Shown here: one piece after another, positions 10,916 to 22,880 of the stretch
How positions within the stretch are numbered: position 1 is the first letter of the stretch
How the letters are laid out: every line of letters begins with the position of its first letter
Source of the DNA: Symsagittifera roscoffensis
Taxonomy: Eukaryota > Xenacoelomorpha > Acoela > Convolutidae
Length of the DNA stretch: 64,000 bases
Direction of reading: 5' to 3'
Assembly: GCF_963678635.1 (NCBI RefSeq)
Contig: NC_087064.1
Location: 25,830,189 to 25,894,188, forward strand
The notes under the pieces: generated by a model
Database searches by the model: none
What the model saw: the letters and a program-made list of their open reading frames with translations, nothing else
Told to the model about the DNA's origin: nothing
Made by a program: the position numbers and the translations under genes

Positions 10916-11770
10916 CAACAGTAACTGCGCTTCTTTATTGATTTGCACTTTAAATTTTATTTCTTCATTTCCGAGGAGAGTAGATCATCATAATTTGAGT
11001 TTTCTAGATTTTGTGTTCTTTCTGATTGTTTTTCGATTGTCTGTCTCTGATTATTTATGCTGGCGATTTTTTCTTGATTGCCTGTCTGTGAGTAATTACG
11101 CTTGCGATATACAAGCGTTATTAAATCAGAATATGAGACTTTTTTCGGGTAAACAATTAGTTCAACAAAATGACCGAATCATTTGGTCAGCTTAATCTCT
11201 TAGTATATCTTTCTCGTGGTGTAATTTTGTTCTGTTTATCGTGGAGGTAACAAAGCTCGTGAATCGAATCCGCTCAGGATCTGTTTTTTTTTGCAGAAGA
11301 AATTTTTTGCGCGTGACAAAAAATATTCTTCTGACTATTGTTTGTCTGATTTTTGTCACAGCACGAAATTTGCTAATGGTTCAAGTAATAAAGTTCCAAG
11401 AAACTTAGCTGAATTTTTTTTTTCAATGTTTGAGTAGTCTACTTTTTAAACAATATTAGGAAGCTTTTTCAAAGTTGCCTTAGAATTTTTCTGCATTCCG
11501 AATCTATTGATTGGCGACTTGTCTTAAACGTTTTGAAATCATGATTTTTTGGAATCATTTGAAAGTTATTTGAACTCCAGTATTACAGCGTTAAAAATGT
11601 AAGATATTCCTTCATTTTCCCGTATGTTTCATTCGTCTAGTTTGATTTTGTGAAGTGAGCTTTTTTATGGATGGCTAGATTATATCTATTTTTGTAATCT
11701 TCTGAGTTTTTAAATATTAGTTACGTCCCTAGTTTTGCAGTCAGTTTTTCACGCTCTAGTTCACACATAT

Positions 11771-11815
11771 ATTTTGTTTTGCAAGTGATGTGAAGCTCCG
11801 CCTCGCCTCTGTGTT
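11771..11815 (+). repeat. Hairpin-tail 3' end of the composite repeat
   Basis: It reads ttttgcaagtgatgtgaagctccgcctcgcctctgtgtt, a diverged copy of the tail seen at 8452-8502. The repeat core and a tRNA-like piece lie upstream at about 11.1-11.3 kb in the same orientation, so 11.1-11.8 kb is probably one diverged element. Confidence 0.6.
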
Positions 11816-13586
11816 CAATTGACCATTCTTTTGGAACATTTGTAAGTCAGTTATAATCTTCGCAGTTTCGGCAATCATCAGTTTTGGATGAGCGAACGAG
11901 AGAGTTTTGAAATAATGCAAATTTTAGTCAACTGACAAAATGGCTTTCGGTGGATTGCCTTGTTTCTATTGATATTTCGACCAGCAGGTATGATTTTGAT
12001 GCAAATTGTGTTTGAATAGTTCAATCCGGGTTGAGCTGAATGGAAGTGATGTATTGATTGACTTTGAAAATAGCTGGATGGTAGTTTTGTACGGTAAGCC
12101 TGCAAGAAAGAAGACAGTCGATGGATTGCAGCGACCGAAGCTGGTCGGCAATTCTGCCGTCCGTAAATATCGATAAGAGCTTAATCTGTTTATGGGCAGG
12201 GAAATTGAATCTCAACTATAATTCACCCGCTTAGTCCTGCGTCAAGCACAGAAATTCCTCCGAAGAAACACTGGAAAGACAAATCATTGATTGATTTGTG
12301 CGCAGAGGTAATTTACTGCATTTGTGGATCCATTAACTGACTTTCGGGTTCCCTATTTGACATTCAACTGAGCGTTGAAACAGATCGCTCAAGCATATTA
12401 TTCTAAAATTGGTATTGAAAAATCATGGTTTGTAAATTTTTGTTAAGGTTTAGTTTGTGTATTCTTTTAAATTATAAATTTAGCGAAGTGAGAAATCTAC
12501 ATTCCCTTCCTTAATCTTGCTGTTAAACTGGGTCGAGTAAACTATTGATCATCCGTATTGATACACAGGGAAAATTGCATTAAACGTATCAGTATTGGTT
12601 AAGATAACAATCAGAAGCCATTATTAATGCGGTTTCAATTTTAAAATTGTGAATTATTGTAGTTACTGCAATATACTTTAAAAAGGAGTTCTAAATGTTT
12701 GGGTAAGTTATTAGTTAAGCTTTCCATGGAACAGAGTAGTTTCTTACCACTTTTCTAGAGTTACAACCGTACTTTTTCTGCTCCCTGTATATCCAATCTG
12801 TGCTCCTTGTTATGTAAACTTCGCCCAGGTGTGTTGTGTCGATAGGAGAGCAACGCAAACTTCTCTCCTGCAACACGTGAACAAAGAAATGAGAATTCTA
12901 AATGAAGCAGATAACTTAAATTGCCTACTTAATACCGTTTTTTTAGTTTTGGTGGAAAAGTCAAATTGAGTGAAATTTTAGCTTGTGAACTCAATTGGGA
13001 CGCAATTGTTATAATTTAGGAAGTTTCAATAGAATCTGTTGGAATATAAACAGAATGTTTGCTAATATATCACCAAATCTTTCTAGCATGTCTGCTCATT
13101 GTGTGAGTCCAATCAAAGTAAGGTGTCCTAAACGTAATAGCTGTTCAAACTTTGTCCACTTGGTGTACACTTACCATTCTTACCATTACTCGCAAATCCC
13201 TGATCCCATTCGAGTCAACTGCTACCTGTGGTTGAACGAACTGTGAACTGTTTTCCGCATTCGAGAAGTTCTGAATAATTGCTTGTTCAGTTGAGATCCT
13301 AACCATTTGATTTAACTTCTTCGCCTATTTTCACCTCTCATTTCGACTGTTCTAGTTACAACACCTGGTTGCCATTTTGTTTGTTATTCTATGTTTAACA
13401 GTACGTGCAGGGTGCAGCCTGAATGTCGAGAAAACATAAACTCTTATTTTGATCATTGACAAAACTGACTTCTGTTTGATGAATTTACGTTTTCTGCATT
13501 GATTTTATAATTAAAGAATTTCGTGTTTGAACTATTTTGAATTTTGTTATATTTTAATATTTATTTTTTGAGTAAGAATTCTAACA

Positions 13587-13920
13587 ATGGAAAGTGGAAA
13601 TTATACGTCGTTTTTACCAGGCAAGTATCCGCAAGTTCGTGTTCCGATTAAGCCTGTATCCTCTCTTACAAACAGTCCTCTAGCCCTCCGACTTCGCTCG
13701 TCAGTTAAGAACCGAGCAGATGACGTAATAAACTCGGTTACGTCACTGTCGGACCAGCTTCGCGGAAGCACCAATGCCTCGCAAAGTTCGTCGCCGATGA
13801 ACGGGAGGACTGAGCAGATTTACGATGGTGTGTGTGAAGATGAGATTTCAACTCCTCTTTTGGAATCTGTGGGAGGCGTGGATGATGAAGGACAAGACAG
13901 CGATGGACTGTATGATAACA
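13587..13920 (+). CDS. Exon 1 of an unrecognised long-intron gene (disordered Ser/Asp-rich N-terminus)
   Basis: The ATG at 13587 (acaATGG context) opens 111 codons that end at a strong donor (aaca|gtgagt), leaving one base: phase 1. The reading is coding-like, with no low-complexity translation from AT-rich DNA and a local GC rise. The peptide is hydrophilic and probably disordered: Lys/Arg-rich up to residue 45, then Ser/Thr-rich, then acidic, with STPLLES resembling a dileucine-type motif. There is no signal peptide or membrane segment. Its phase fits the acceptor of the next exon candidate at 19079. Function unknown; it may be a cytoplasmic tail or scaffold. Confidence 0.7.
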
Positions 13921-14999
13921 GTGAGTGGCTCAGAAAGTTACCTCAAATTTCCATTATGTCATAACCAGAGATAATAAAACAACTCTGTAAAGAACAGCAC
14001 AACTCGTGTGTTGATACTTTAGCTAGTTTATAAATGTTTCGAATAATTATATTTCTTCGTTTGCCGGAAGGTGGTTCTACAGTTTTATGGCACATTAATC
14101 ACGTGATTATAAATGAGCTAGTGACAATGAAGAAAAAAATTCATGTTTGCTTAAAACAATTCTGCGATTTTTGAGGTTAACAGATTAACAATTATGACAT
14201 AACGGAAATTTGAGATTTTGAGATTCAATCAAAATTAATGAGGCAAATTAAGCTCCCCAAATAAATTCAATTGGCTGAAAAATGGAGCTTGAGTGTTAAA
14301 CTGGTAAAGATAGATTTTACTTTAAAGAATTCCCAACGGAATAAACGAATTACCAATTGATTCAGTTTTCTCAAATTGGGCTAGATTTATCTGAAAATTT
14401 CGATAGTTCAAAAATTTTAACAATGTTTGGCTTAGGTTTTCTGTGAAAATCAAAAATTGGATAGTTCGAAGAAATAGTAGTAGTCTTTTTAGTTTCCGTG
14501 AAAAAACATTTTTTGAACTGTCTGTGGGCCGTACTTTTAGTTTTACACAAGCGAAGTCGCGAATTGTTATAGGGCCAATCTTCTTTTTTCTTACGCAAGT
14601 ATCTAATTTTATAACAAAATTTTGTGTACAGCTTGCGGACATTTCTTACTTTGGCAAAAGTTTGTTTCTTTTGTTTGTTGACGCACTTTTGATGTTTCCG
14701 GTAATATATTATAATAGGTGACTGATGCAAGTGATTTAATCAGCTGAGCGAAAAAGCTGATTTCCATGAAGGTTCAAACCTGTACGTAGTATGTTCCTTC
14801 AGTCCTATAATATTTTGGCAGCTATACCAACCAACCTGTCTCGAATTCTGCATGGAGGAGTTTAGACAAAACTTTGGTGTCTTGGGGTTCCCGCTGGGAA
14901 TTTTTTTATGTTAGATATAGACAGAAACTTGTGCAAAGTAAAACCTGCCTCGTATTGTAAGATAGCACAATGTTTCCTTGTTTTTTTACATTTGCGATA

Positions 15000-16091
15000 A
15001 GCAAAGGTATTGCAACTTGGTACTAGACTTTTTCTCGTAAAAAAAAACTTCAGCACGTGAAAGTTGCACGTGTTTCAACATGTTTCATATTAAATTCAAT
15101 TTCAATCAACCACCTAGCGCATCTGGCGTTGAGGTAACACACCTGCTCGATTCAACAAAGGCTTGAGCTTGCGGTTCAAATCCTGTTGCGACCTGTTTCT
15201 TTTTCAATCTAGAAAATTTATGCTTTTTCGGACTATCGTCGGTCTTTAATTTTATTGGCTTAGTTTCCGTAGCACGGATTCTTTATGAAGGTTCAACTTT
15301 CTTTTAAATTCCAAAGTGCTATATCTAAAGCTCCATTGCTGTAGGTAATTGATTTAAACGATTTTTCTCGGATTTTAGTTTTTGATTTATTGCTCCGTTC
15401 GGTAATGTGCACTGATTTATTACGGATGTGATGAATGTGTTCACAATTAACAAGCGTTATCAATTCGGAACAAAGTCTTGTTCTTGTAAACAATTTATTC
15501 AACAGTATCATTGTTTAATTTTCTCAAATCTGCATTTTCGTTAACCAACAGACATATTTTGAGCATCTTTGCATATCAAATACCCGTTGGGTGTAATATT
15601 CCGGTTGGGTGTAATTTCGTTTATAGTTTATTTTTCGTGTTTTTTATTTACTCGGCCTAATTTTTTTTTCGGTTCATACTTAATCTCATTAATGACATAA
15701 ATCCATCGTTGGATGTGCGAAACGAATTTCCCATCCGTGTGAGTATTTTGAGAGGGTAATTTGATATGTTTTGAAAGTTAATAAGTAAGTTTATAAGTAT
15801 CTATGAAATACGTTTTTTTTGCCTCAATGGGTGTCTGCTCCAAAAATTTGTCGGCTTTTATACCGCTTAATATCTATGCGGATGTCTTTTTTATTTTTCT
15901 TACTTCTCATGTTTTCTTAAAGCTTTATTCAAGACAAAGATATGAAAATTTTGGTAGATCTAGCTTATCTCAACAATTTTAAAACTTTTTTTTGACTTAG
16001 CTGCTTTCTTTTAAATTTCTGTCCGCTAGTTTGTCATGCTATTTTTGTGTTGTAACGAAAATGGGGCGAAGCCTTGCTTCGCCTCTGTGTT
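15000..16091 (+). repeat. Best-preserved composite tRNA-headed, hairpin-tailed repeat
   Basis: The parts in order are: the motif ggtattgcaacttggtactagac (15010); a tRNA-like head at 15104-15190 with A-box-like tctggcgttgaggtaac and B-box-like gcggttcaaatcc; the phrase cggactatcgtcggtct (15229); ggcttagtttccgtagcacgg; a core near 15420-15600 shared with copies at 11.1, 17.1, 19.7 and 43.1 kb; the phrase gtgtctgctcc; and the tail hairpin gcgaagccttgcttcgcctctgtgtt. It has no coding capacity. It looks like a very long SINE or another RNA-polymerase-III-headed non-autonomous element. Confidence 0.65.
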
Positions 16092-17069
16092 AACAGGATG
16101 TGCGTGGGAGATGAAAATGTGTTTTTTAAAATTGAACAATGAAATTTTTATTTGAAAATGTTAGTTTTTCTTCATCTAAATTCTTTTTCTACGAACTTGT
16201 TTTAAACAGCTGACCACTCACTATGATGATAAGTTCTTGTTTGAACCATTCTCAAGTGCACTTGGGTTTTGGAGTTTGTTTCGGTTTCTGTTCTAGCTGC
16301 CTTTAGTAATTTCAACAAGGAGCAACAGCCGTCCTAAAACGGCAGTTTTCCTAGTTTTCTCGTTTTTCAATCACATCATGATTGCTATCTAACGAATTTA
16401 ATGTATCTGTAGTTTGTTTTTGGGTCTTTTTAATTTCAGTTACGTTTCATTGTTCTGAGTGGAGCATTTGTCCCATTGCTCCATGAAAATCAATTTTGCT
16501 GATTTAATTATTGTTGCACTCTTTAATCATTACCTGGGTTCCATGTTTTTCTTATTGAGCCAAAAAGAGGACCTTTCTAGCCGCATGCTTGCCTTAAAAA
16601 GGTTGTGGTCTTGGTGTGGGTGGTGGTGTAGTCTTACTTTTGCCCAAAAACCCTCTGATTTTTGTTCCTACCATTGAGAATTTTTCATCTTTTTTTGTTC
16701 TCAGTCATTTTTCAGAGAAAACTCTTGTCCGTATATGCCTTTTTACTATGACTATCAAATATGCCTGAGTTGCAGGCTTTCGTTCAGATCCTTTCATCAC
16801 AAACCTACACCAGTTTGAAAAAGATGTTTTGTAGTTTTTTCTTTAAGAATATGGTTGGAACATTCTTTGCTATTGGCACATCAACCATTTATACTTGTTT
16901 GATTCGGTTTCTGAGGTTGTAGAGACCGGGCTAATTTTAGAGATTCTTCTGTCTTCAGATACTTTTGTTACGAAAATAGTTTTTTTTTCGAGTCGTTATT
17001 CTTTTTTGCATTTGTTTTCCTGAAGTAGCTTATCCGTTTCAACCTAATAGACACTTTTTCGTTGATTTG

Positions 17070-17811
17070 GTTACGCTTGCGATTTTCAATCGTTATCAAT
17101 TTCAAAATTTGACTTTTTAAAAGTAAATAACTTGGCTGCCAGAGTAACTGAATCATTTTCTTCAAAATAACAGACTTATTTCAGCATGTCTGCATTTCAA
17201 TTACACGTTCTATTATTTTTTTTTGATGTTATTTGTATACGTACCAATTTTCTCAAATAGCTTAGAAACGAAATTTTTGGCCTGTTGTCGAAAAATCTCC
17301 TGTTGCGCAAAAAATTTGGTAAAAATACAATTTTAATACTTTAGGAGAGCTCGGAAATCAATTTGATCGACCTGAAGAAAGAGGACAATATTTTCGAAGC
17401 ATTTTTGAAAATGCATTCTGTCGAGAGAATCTTGGATCTGTGCCTTCGTTGGCCAAAACTTTTGTTCCGTGTCTTTTGAGGGGGACTTGAAAAAAAATTC
17501 GGAATTTTGTCAATTTTTCACCAAAACAATTTTTTCGGCTTAACGAGTTTACGGTCAAGTATTGACAGCCTTGTGATGGCTTGGAAAAGTTTTTTTTCCG
17601 ATGCTATTTGAACATTTAGTTGTCTTGCTTTTTTTAAATTGAAGACAAGTCACGATAAACAAATTTTTGAAAAATAGATCTATTTTTTATGACAACTTTA
17701 ATCTTTTTTTTCGACTAAGCGGCCTTGTCTCATTTTCTATGGGCTAGTTTGTCGCATGTTATGTTTGTTTTGTATCGCAAGTTGTGCGAAGCTCTGCGTC
17801 GGCTCTGTGTC
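17070..17811 (+). repeat. Composite repeat, core and hairpin tail
   Basis: It starts with the shared core (ttacgcttgcgattttcaatcg) and ends with the tail tgtatcgcaagttgtgcgaagctctgcgtcggctctgtgt. The 60 bases before the tail (gactaagcggccttgtc ... gggctagtttgtcgcatg) match the same position in the 15-16 kb copy, confirming that the conserved 3' region is longer than the hairpin alone. Confidence 0.6.
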
Positions 17812-19078
17812 TAAATAATGGAATCCGATTATTGTTGTGTCAAGTTAAGACAGGCATGTTAAGACGGGTTGAGGGTGGGTAGTCTTTGCGGCCGATTGAG
17901 AGTTCAGCTCAGTTAGTTGGAGTTCAGCAAGTTTCAACTTACTCTTATCTTAATGCATGATTCGAACGCTTCTTTTGGAATGTTTTATTCTCAGGCCTGT
18001 GTTAACTTAATTTGTTCATCCTCTAGATCGTTTTTTTGTCTAGTTTCATTTTTGGCTGTTGTTTTTTTTAAGACTAAGGATGATTTTGCTGTGAAAATTT
18101 TGTCTTCTGTACATATTGTGCAATTGTGCATTTCTGGTAACGATATATTTAAGCGGCAAGTATGAAACGTCTTTAAGTAGAGATTAAAATTGAGGGGATC
18201 GTTTTGATATTGTTTTTCTGTTGTAGTCAACAATTTTTGTTTTGGCTTCTGTCATACCTTTAAAGTTGTTTATTTTAAACGGACTCCGTCATGGTGATAA
18301 TTGTACAATTTAAGATAGGTTACTTTTCTTCATTTAATAAATTGAAATTGAAAAATCGTTCCGAAATTGTTAAAAGGCAACGAGGTTTTCTTTTTGGTCA
18401 TTTCTTTTTGGCGTCTCGATAAACCAAATTTGGTAAAGTATATGTGTGAGTTCGGACTGCTATTCGTTCAAGATATTCAAACCAGTCAATTATTGATGAG
18501 TTCGGCTTTCAATGTGCATCCTTTTTGTAGACGGCTGGAAAAATCAGCCATTGTAGACATATTGGGTCAGAATTTTAAAAACTGTGAATGATGTATTAAA
18601 CATTGAAAATGGAGGTAGACCATGTAATTTTTCAGCGCTGTTATGCAAATTGTACTCTGATGTTTGTTAATTGGAAAAATTAAACTTTTGAGACCGTCTT
18701 TTTACCTTGCCATTAACCTCCTATGTACACACCTGGTTAAATATGCGAACTTAGAATCGGTTTTGACTTATTTACAATAAGCACTTCTTTACAATAAGGG
18801 CGACTCAGTGTTATGGTAGCGATCAACTTGATGTTTAACTTATATTTTAACTCCTTGTAGCATTTCATAATGCAAAATCGTGGAACGTTTGAACTAGAGA
18901 TTGCCAATGTCAAATATTTATTGGGATTAGCGACCCAATTTATCATTTCCATTTAGACTTTATTATTCCGCTAGCTCTGAATAGACTTTCTGTAGTTCTA
19001 GAGATACTCATTTTTTGTATTGTACTACATTTTATTGTATGTCTTCGTTGGGATATTCGCCCAAATTTGGATGTGCAG

Positions 19079-19483
19079 ACTATTTAGTTCCGGTAGTTGA
19101 ACCCGGAAAGAAATCTTTGCCTTATTTCATCCCTGAGAGATTAAATGTGGGTCGAAGCCGGCGGAGAGGGAGACGTTATGTGAACTATTTTGATCCTCTT
19201 TTAGTCGCGGAGGAGGAACAAAACGGACCCGAAAGAATGACGACCCGAGACGACATGAATGTCAGGGGGACGAAAGAAGGCGACTATGACGGATTAGATT
19301 TGGACGACGAAGAGCCTTTTCCGAGACCCTCCTCAGAACAGAGTGGGGGTAACTTGAAGGGGAGGGGTGGAGCTCTGTCGGGGGGAGTGAGAGGCATGGA
19401 ACAGTACACAGATGTGATTCCTTATGTGGAACATATGAGGAAGCAGAGTCTGCAGTCAGTTCTCTACTCGTTCCCCAACAAAG
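19079..19483 (+). CDS. Exon 2 of the unrecognised gene
   Basis: The open reading contains YLVPVVEPGKKSLPYFIPER, a basic cluster GRSRRRGRRY that could be a nuclear signal or membrane-proximal patch, then acidic and Gly/Ser-rich stretches. The acceptor proposed is tttggatgtgcag|ac (exon from 19079). An AG at 19003 would also keep phase and add 25 codons. The donor is aaag|gtgggg at 19484, again phase 1. At 405 bases (135 codons) the exon can be skipped without frameshift. GC content is clearly above the flanks. The product is not recognised and has no membrane segment. Confidence 0.6.
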
Positions 19484-19779
19484 GTGGGGGAAAAAATTCA
19501 AAGTTTCAAAGTTATTACCCTTTCCATAAGCAAGGGTGTTATAACCGGGTACTATAATTTTTTTTGCATAGTAGTAATTTTTTGCTTTTTCGGACTATCG
19601 TCTGTCTGTTTATTTTAGTTGGCTTAGTTCACGTAGCACGGACTCGTTTTGAAGATTCGGTTTTTTTCTCTAAATTTCCGAATGGCATTTCTTAGTCTTA
19701 TTGGTAAGCCCCATTACTGAATCATTTTCTCAAATCTGCACTTTTGTCAGCCAACAAACGTATTTTGAGCGTGTCTGCA

Positions 19780-20905
19780 TTTCAAATACCCGAGGTCACA
19801 TTTTTGTGTCTGTCTCCTGAGGTCTTGGATTCGAGTCCCGACCGGATCTTGTTTGTTTTCAGTATGTATGAAATAATTTAAAAAAATTCCAGGAAAAAAG
19901 GAATATCGGGCTTCTGTTTGTCTCTTTATGTTTTGTCGGCTCAGTGGCCACAAAATGTAATTATCAAAAATTAATAACCTTGACTTTGTATTTTTTTTTT
20001 GCTTAGCTTAAAAGCTTCGTTTTTGGCTTATGTTTTGTCGGCTGGGTTACCTTGATTTGTGTCGCTTCAAGGGCCAAAAATGATTGACTAAAAAGATCAG
20101 GTAGTTTGTTTGCAAAAGTTCCAATTTTTATAGTTTATTCAATGATTTTTTACCAGCAATTTCTTATTGCATTTTATTTGTTTTGGGTTCGATGAGCGCC
20201 TTAGATCGGCTGTTCTTGGCTCAATAAACGCATTGTCTTTTTAGTGGCCGCTCTTTAAATAACTAAAAACTTATTTAATGCTGTTTGTAGTCTATCTTGC
20301 CTTTTTTCTGAGATTATTTTCATTTTAAAAGGCGAAAAAAAAAGATTTCATAAAAAAATCTTCAAAGTTTTAAGTCCCTCCTGAAACAACAAAGAACACT
20401 TGCATTTGCAACAACAAGGAACGTTGCTTTCAGGGCAAAAAAATTTGGTGATGTGGCAACTAAGCCGACAAGACTTGAGCAGAAAAACGAGTCCGACTTT
20501 TCAATGTTGATCTTAAATAAGTTTCAATTGCCTACATACTTTAATAAAAGATCCGACCGAGACTCGGACCCCAGACCTTAGAATGCAAAGGCGACGACGT
20601 TACCTCAAGGCCAAGTGAGAAGAAATCTAAAAAACATAAGCATAATGCATGTAGGCCGAATGAAGCGTTTAAGCGGAACAAAAACAAGAAAATATATAAA
20701 GTCAGGTTTATTAATTTGAGTAAATTCTATTTTGTGGCTGCTAAGCCGAAAAAACATAAGCAGACAAACAGAAGTCCGAAAATCTTTTTTCCTGGAATTT
20801 GTTTTAATATTTTCATAAATACTGAAAAAAAAATCAAGGTCCGGCTGGACTCGAACCCCAGACCTCAGGGCGCAAAGGGACGTCGTTACCTCAAAGGCAA
20901 TTGTA
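19780..20905. repeat. Inverted pair of tRNA-derived repeats plus a third copy
   Basis: The plus-oriented copy at 19780-19985 has gaggtcttggattcgagtccc, aattccaggaaaaaagg, ggcttctgtttgtctc and tcggctcagtggccacaaaat. The same order appears on the minus strand at 20705-20905, including the B-box-like ggggttcgagtccag. A third minus-strand copy is at about 20440-20620. RNA across this segment could form a stem of about 200 bp. Confidence 0.65.
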
Positions 20906-21030
20906 AAGGAACCTGAAAATTGTTAAGATTCATTAATAAAGCCAGTCAATATTTTGTAAGAAAAGTTTTTTAGGGGAAAAAGTCACTTGCTCTCACAGTT
21001 TCTTAAACATTTTTCATTCGTATGTTTTTT

Positions 21031-21078
21031 ATGTTTGCAGCGAATCGCAAGTGGTGCGAAGTTCCTCTTCGCCTCTGT
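21031..21078 (+). repeat. Hairpin-tail 3' end of the composite repeat
   Basis: It reads cgaatcgcaagtggtgcgaag, then ttcctcttcgcctctgt, the same tail as at 16041-16091. It stands downstream of the inverted repeats in this intron. Confidence 0.65.
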
Positions 21079-22134
21079 AAAAAGTTAATTTATAATATTA
21101 TATTTTAAGCGAAAACCAAAGTTGTGAGAGCTGGAATCGTGAAAAGTTTTGTGCGGAAATAACTCATCTTTCACATAATTTAAGAGAATAATAGTTCGGC
21201 ACTTTAATTTTGCTCTAAGATTGTAGTTTGCCATTTTTGCAGACTGCTTAAATGTGATTATTGCGATCCTGTAGCAAAAAGATTTGGATACTGGTGTTTT
21301 TCCGCAATATTTTATTTGGAAGCCATTTAACTTGTGATTCGAGCTGCAATACATAACACACTTTGTACTTTTTCGATTAAAACATTTTGAAACGTCGTTT
21401 TTTTTTTAGTCCAGATAATAGTAAACCGCTCAGTGCCAATCGCCAATAATTTTTGGAAAAACTAGTGCTATAATTATAAAAGTTAGCGCTATAATTTTGA
21501 GGCTTACAGAGAATTGAAGAGATCAGCTAGCTGGCCTCGAAATAATTTGATGTTTTTGATTCGGGATAGCTTGTCACGCTTAAATAAATTGCGTTTGAAT
21601 GTTCACATCATCATAGATGAATTCAGAAAACAGCGTGACGTAGAAATATTTTATGAAGAAAATTCATTATGGTGCTTCAGTGTTTTAGGTGGCGTGCCAT
21701 TAAGTAAGCCTTATTTATTGACCTTGAAGCAGGCTATTAAGAATACTTCCTCAGTTTTTGTGCCCGGCAAGCTCTGATTCAAAATAGGCAATGCGCGACA
21801 AAGTAAAGGAATTATATCGCAACTCGAACAAGTAGTTATTAGTCGAATTACTAAAAAAGAAATGGGAATGCGTTATTAGAGTAGCATCAAAATTATCTTA
21901 ACTTCCCATGTGTTTAAAAAACTGAAATTCAAAGTTGAACCAACTTCAATGAACTTACAAATCTTTGGATCCACTCAAATATAGGTACCAAAAATAGACA
22001 TGATGTGGATCCATTTCTACTAGGATCCAAAAAAAAACTTTGTATCCACGCCATTATAGGCTCCACAAATAGACGTTATTCGAGCTAAAAATTAAAAAAA
22101 ATCTGGGTATTGAGAAAAACGGTGTATGTTTTTG

Positions 22135-22395
22135 ATTGTCAACTCCACAATCGAACAGCAAAAGCGTAAAGGTCTCGAAAAATCTGAAAGTGGAATTCAT
22201 TTTCAGGTTGCCCAACAAAATTTAAATTTTTTTCTTTTGGTTTTTGATCCAGTTTTCGCAAGATGCCAATCATAAATTGATGTAGAAATTCAAAAGACTC
22301 TAAGATCATCTATTTTTTCCCTAAAAATTCGACAGATGGGATTTTTCAAAAAAAAAATCAGTATTTTTTTTTCTGTTGGTTTGTCTGTTGGCTAT
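22135..22395 (+). repeat. Plus-strand dispersed repeat family B, copy 1
   Basis: It shares with 58320-58675 the order actccacaatcgaacagcaaa, gtaaaggtc-cgaaaaa, tttgatccagtttt-c, caatcataaattg, a T/A-rich block and tgtctgttggctatg. No coding capacity. Confidence 0.6.
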
Positions 22396-22569
22396 GTTTA
22401 AATGTAAAAGAACGAAGTGATGACTTTTTTCTTGGGGACTTTTTTTTCAGTAAAACGTCTTAAAATACTCTTATAACTTCAGAAGTGTATCAAACAAAAT
22501 AATGCATTTATGAAAGCTCTTTGGTATTTGTGCATTGTTTGGTTTCAATTCAATTTCATCTGCTAAAAT

Positions 22570-22880
22570 TTAGGTAAATTGCGCTCTCCAATTACGAAAG
22601 CGAAAATGGCGGGAAAGAACAAGAACGACTTCTTGTTTCGAAAGTGGATTTTAACCTTTATATTTCCCAGCGTAAATAGGTTTTTTTTTCCGTTGATCCA
22701 GTTTTCATGAATTGGGTTAGTTTCATCAAAAAAGTTTCAATCATAAACTGTTCTTAAAACTTAGCCTGATAAGTTCTTTCTTCTAAATTTGGAAAATTAT
22801 TTTGAAAAATTTCAGTCGGTTTTTTTTTCAGTTTCCTTGTTCTTTTACAGTTTTCTACTTTGCTGCTGGCTATATTGTTT
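22570..22880 (+). repeat. Plus-strand dispersed repeat family B, copy 2
   Basis: It carries ttatatttcccagcgtaaat, gttgatccagttttcatgaa, aaaaaagtttcaatcataaa and the ending tgctgctggctatat, in the same order as the 58.3-kb copy. It lies 175 bases downstream of copy 1 in the same orientation. Confidence 0.55.

Larger units (their letters stand above)
10024..13586. other. Gene-free region with repeat fragments
   Basis: No coding region is supported. It holds a tRNA-like segment on the minus strand (10838-10915), a degenerate copy of the repeat core near 11097-11200, a B-box-like tRNA fragment on the plus strand near 11250-11280, and a hairpin tail at 11771-11815. The last part may hold the promoter and 5' UTR of the gene whose ATG is at 13587, but no clear core promoter was recognised. 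Confidence 0.45.
13921..19078 (+). other. Intron 1, filled with repeats
   Basis: About 5.2 kb between two exon candidates. It contains a B-box-like tRNA fragment near 14735-14795, a well-kept composite repeat (about 15000-16091), another repeat's core and tail (about 17070-17811), and AT-rich filler. No other coding exon could be supported. Confidence 0.5.

Noticed and set aside
14371-14730. 119-residue minus-strand ORF rich in Lys/Arg
   Set aside because: Overlaps another open frame on each strand, no ATG context, no motif; chance reading of AT-rich DNA.
15104-15190. A functional tRNA gene
   Set aside because: A-box-like and B-box-like motifs are present, but no acceptor stem pairing or clear anticodon arm; better explained as a SINE head. 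The same holds for the other tRNA-like segments.
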